From NCBI GenBank assembly GCA_030530185.1, contig JAUMVL010000089.1, positions 1 to 6,736 on the forward strand: 6,736 nucleotides of DNA. Reading direction: 5' to 3'. Every line of letters begins with the position of its first letter. Position 1 is the stretch's first letter. The notes beneath the pieces are model-generated. The model was not told where the DNA came from and did no database searches. It saw only the letters and a program-made list of their open reading frames with translations. This document shows positions 5,529-6,736 of this stretch, one piece after another. The position numbers were made by a program, and so were the translations under genes. The stretch comes from Clostridia bacterium (GTDB lineage: Bacteria > Bacillota > Clostridia > Christensenellales > CAG-138).

Positions 5529-5562
5529 TTTACGTTGATACGGCATTGTGATAAAATATACA
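5529..5562 (+). promoter_or_regulatory. Promoter of the L,D-transpeptidase gene, almost touching the ATG
   Basis: The best fit is TTTACG (5529-5534), 17 bases, then TAAAAT (5552-5557) with TG one base upstream (extended -10). An overlapping alternative is TTGATA (5535-5540), 16 bases, TATACA (5557-5562). Either way transcription would start at about 5563-5570, at or within a few bases of the ATG at 5567. No ribosome binding site lies between them, so the mRNA is predicted to be leaderless. Confidence 0.6.
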
Positions 5563-5566
5563 CATT

Positions 5567-6574
5567 ATGAGCCTATGGAAAACACAACAATTATATAGAT
5601 GGATCGCCGGAACAATCGCTGCTGTTTCATTGCTTGCAACGGCCTGTGCGCAGCCGTCCGCCATGGAAACAACCGTGGAAATTGCCGTGACCGACACCCC
5701 GATAGCGGTTGCAGCGGAACCTACGCAAACGGCGCTTCCGGTCATGGTGGCGGAGGTTGACATTGCGGAGACATCGGCACCGTTGACGACGCCGATCCCC
5801 ACACCGGTACCCACGCCCTCTCCGGTACCGACGCCGACGCCCCTGCCGACGGAGATTCCGTTCTCTTACTATGCACCGACCGTGAACATGTCGTTCGAGG
5901 AACTGGTTGGGAGTTTTGATGATATCAACACGAAAGATGCGAGTGACGAAAGCCGTTATTTGCTTCCGAAATATTACCCGGCCCCGGATACGTATAAGAT
6001 CATTGTGGACTTGTACTGGCAGGTCGTTATGGTCTATAGGAAGGATGAGAACGGCGCATATACCGTTCCGGTGCGGTACATGCTTTGCTCGTCCGGCAGC
6101 AGCCGTGTCGGCTCGGAAACGCGCGTCGGCGATTGGAAGATGCAGCCGGTCAAGATTCGGTTTGGACAGTTTAAGGTCAGCCGCGAATATGCGCAGTATT
6201 GGTCTTTGATCCGCAGCAGAACGTATTTCCATTCAGTTCTGTATACGACCTCCGATTTGAGCTCCTATCAGGAGGTTGTATACAACAGCCTCGGGAAAAA
6301 AGCGTCGCATGCCTGTATTCGGCTGACCGTCCCCGATGCGCGATGGATTTATTATAACATCTGTTATGATACGCTGTGCGTCATTCGGGAAGGAAGTAAG
6401 AACGATCTGGAGACGAAGGCCATTCGAGAAAAGCTGATTCTTCCGCCTGTTCCTGCAAAACGTGTAACGATCACAGCGGGAGATACGCCGTATACCGACA
6501 ATTGGCGGATCGAGGATATCCAAGGGGATCCGAACTATCCCTATATTGCAGCAACACAGCCGCCGGTGAAGTAA
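5567..6574 (+). CDS. Exported L,D-transpeptidase (YkuD family)
   Basis: The family cross-links peptidoglycan stem peptides (3-3 links) outside the cytoplasmic membrane, or attaches proteins to them. The 335-residue protein starts with a signal sequence (charged residues to 11, hydrophobic 12-26, then TACAQ). Cys27 could be a lipoprotein cysteine, though LATAC is an imperfect lipobox, and ACA-Q is also a plausible signal peptidase I site. Residues about 76-96 alternate Pro with Thr, Val, Ser or Leu, a wall-spanning linker. The catalytic domain runs from about 140 to 275: His222 in YFHSVLY, then SHACIRL (247-253) with His248 and nucleophile Cys250. Most family members have SHGC, so Ala249 is unusual, and the usual TPxG motif is replaced by TRVGDW (185-190). 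The ATG at 5567 lacks a Shine-Dalgarno; an in-frame stop at 5552 rules out a longer form, and no later start preserves the signal peptide. The gene is monocistronic with its own promoter and terminator. Confidence 0.92.
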   Translation: MSLWKTQQLYRWIAGTIAAVSLLATACAQPSAMETTVEIAVTDTPIAVAAEPTQTALPVMVAEVDIAETSAPLTTPIPTPVPTPSPVPTPTPLPTEIPFSYYAPTVNMSFEELVGSFDDINTKDASDESRYLLPKYYPAPDTYKIIVDLYWQVVMVYRKDENGAYTVPVRYMLCSSGSSRVGSETRVGDWKMQPVKIRFGQFKVSREYAQYWSLIRSRTYFHSVLYTTSDLSSYQEVVYNSLGKKASHACIRLTVPDARWIYYNICYDTLCVIREGSKNDLETKAIREKLILPPVPAKRVTITAGDTPYTDNWRIEDIQGDPNYPYIAATQPPVK

Positions 6575-6593
6575 CAGCATAAGCAAGCACGAG

Positions 6594-6632
6594 AAACAGA
6601 GCGGTCCAAAATGGATGGCTCTGTTTGCTTTT
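6594..6632 (+). terminator. Intrinsic terminator of the L,D-transpeptidase gene
   Basis: AAACAGAGC (6594-6602) and GCTCTGTTT (6618-6626) form a perfect nine-base stem. Its 15-base interior can pair further through TCCA and TGGA. GCTTTT follows. It begins 20 bases after the stop codon. Confidence 0.85.
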
Positions 6633-6736
6633 CAACCGACTGTGGAGAGAATCCTGCGCCCGATCAACCGGAAAGGTAGAGCGACTGACAAGAATTCAAC
6701 CGACGGTCGGTTGAATTATGAACGATGATCGGTTAA
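6631..6736. promoter_or_regulatory. Operator-like palindrome with phased half-sites
   Basis: AATTCAACCGAC (6693-6704) and its exact reverse complement (6706-6717) flank a single G: a 25-bp near-perfect palindrome. Related half-sites occur at 6631-6640 (TTCAACCGAC) and 6663-6671 (ATCAACCGG), each exactly 32 bases before the next copy. An inverted half-site, ATCGGTTAA, lies at 6728-6736. The AACCGAC/GTCGGTT core resembles operators of TetR-family repressors (inference). An ATG at 6718 directly follows, reading six codons to the window edge, but has no ribosome binding site, so I do not call a gene. No clear promoter is visible. Confidence 0.6.

Noticed and set aside
5627..6232. A 201-codon minus-strand frame opposite the L,D-transpeptidase gene
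   Set aside because: It is Arg-rich with low complexity, arising from the Pro/Thr repeat on the other strand; the plus-strand protein has a clear catalytic motif.
6631..6736. Possible CRISPR-like array because of the 32-base spacing
   Set aside because: The repeated unit is only about nine bases, partly inverted, and there are too few copies; an operator cluster fits better.
6718..6736. Start of a further gene at the ATG following the palindrome
   Set aside because: Only six codons are visible, with no ribosome binding site or recognisable residues.

Overview
The window looks like chromosomal DNA from a Clostridia-type Firmicute, perhaps an uncultured gut member; this is inference from gene content. 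In favour are a perfect CIRCE operator (the HrcA target) in front of groES-groL, strong AGGAGG-type ribosome binding sites, consensus sigma-A promoters and compact U-tailed intrinsic terminators. Base composition is moderate, with many codons ending in G or C. Nothing in the window marks a plasmid, phage, insertion sequence or CRISPR array.

The layout is divergent. Leftward from about position 1932 run rpsT (ribosomal protein S20, TTG start), then its terminator, then a separate galM promoter driving galM (aldose 1-epimerase) and a glycoside hydrolase family 2 gene that runs off the left edge. The last two form a short beta-galactoside/galactose-type operon. Rightward from about 2160 run a consensus promoter with CIRCE, groES and groL, and a strong terminator. 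A second unit follows: a membrane-anchored J-domain protein and a two-helix membrane protein ending in a zinc ribbon, closed by its own terminator. Then comes a monocistronic exported L,D-transpeptidase with a Pro/Thr-rich linker, again with a terminator. The 319-base gap between rpsT and groES holds the two divergent promoters, CIRCE, the rpsT leader hairpin and two AT-rich palindromes.

The main themes are protein folding (GroES/GroEL, and a J-protein that presumably recruits a DnaK encoded elsewhere to the membrane), cell-wall cross-linking and sugar use. The items most worth a second look are: the J-domain/zinc-ribbon membrane pair and the palindrome over its -35 box; the L,D-transpeptidase gene, which has no Shine-Dalgarno and a promoter so close to the ATG that its mRNA should be leaderless; and a 25-bp near-perfect operator-like palindrome at the right edge, accompanied by half-sites at exact 32-bp spacing. 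No wholly new system could be demonstrated from the sequence alone.
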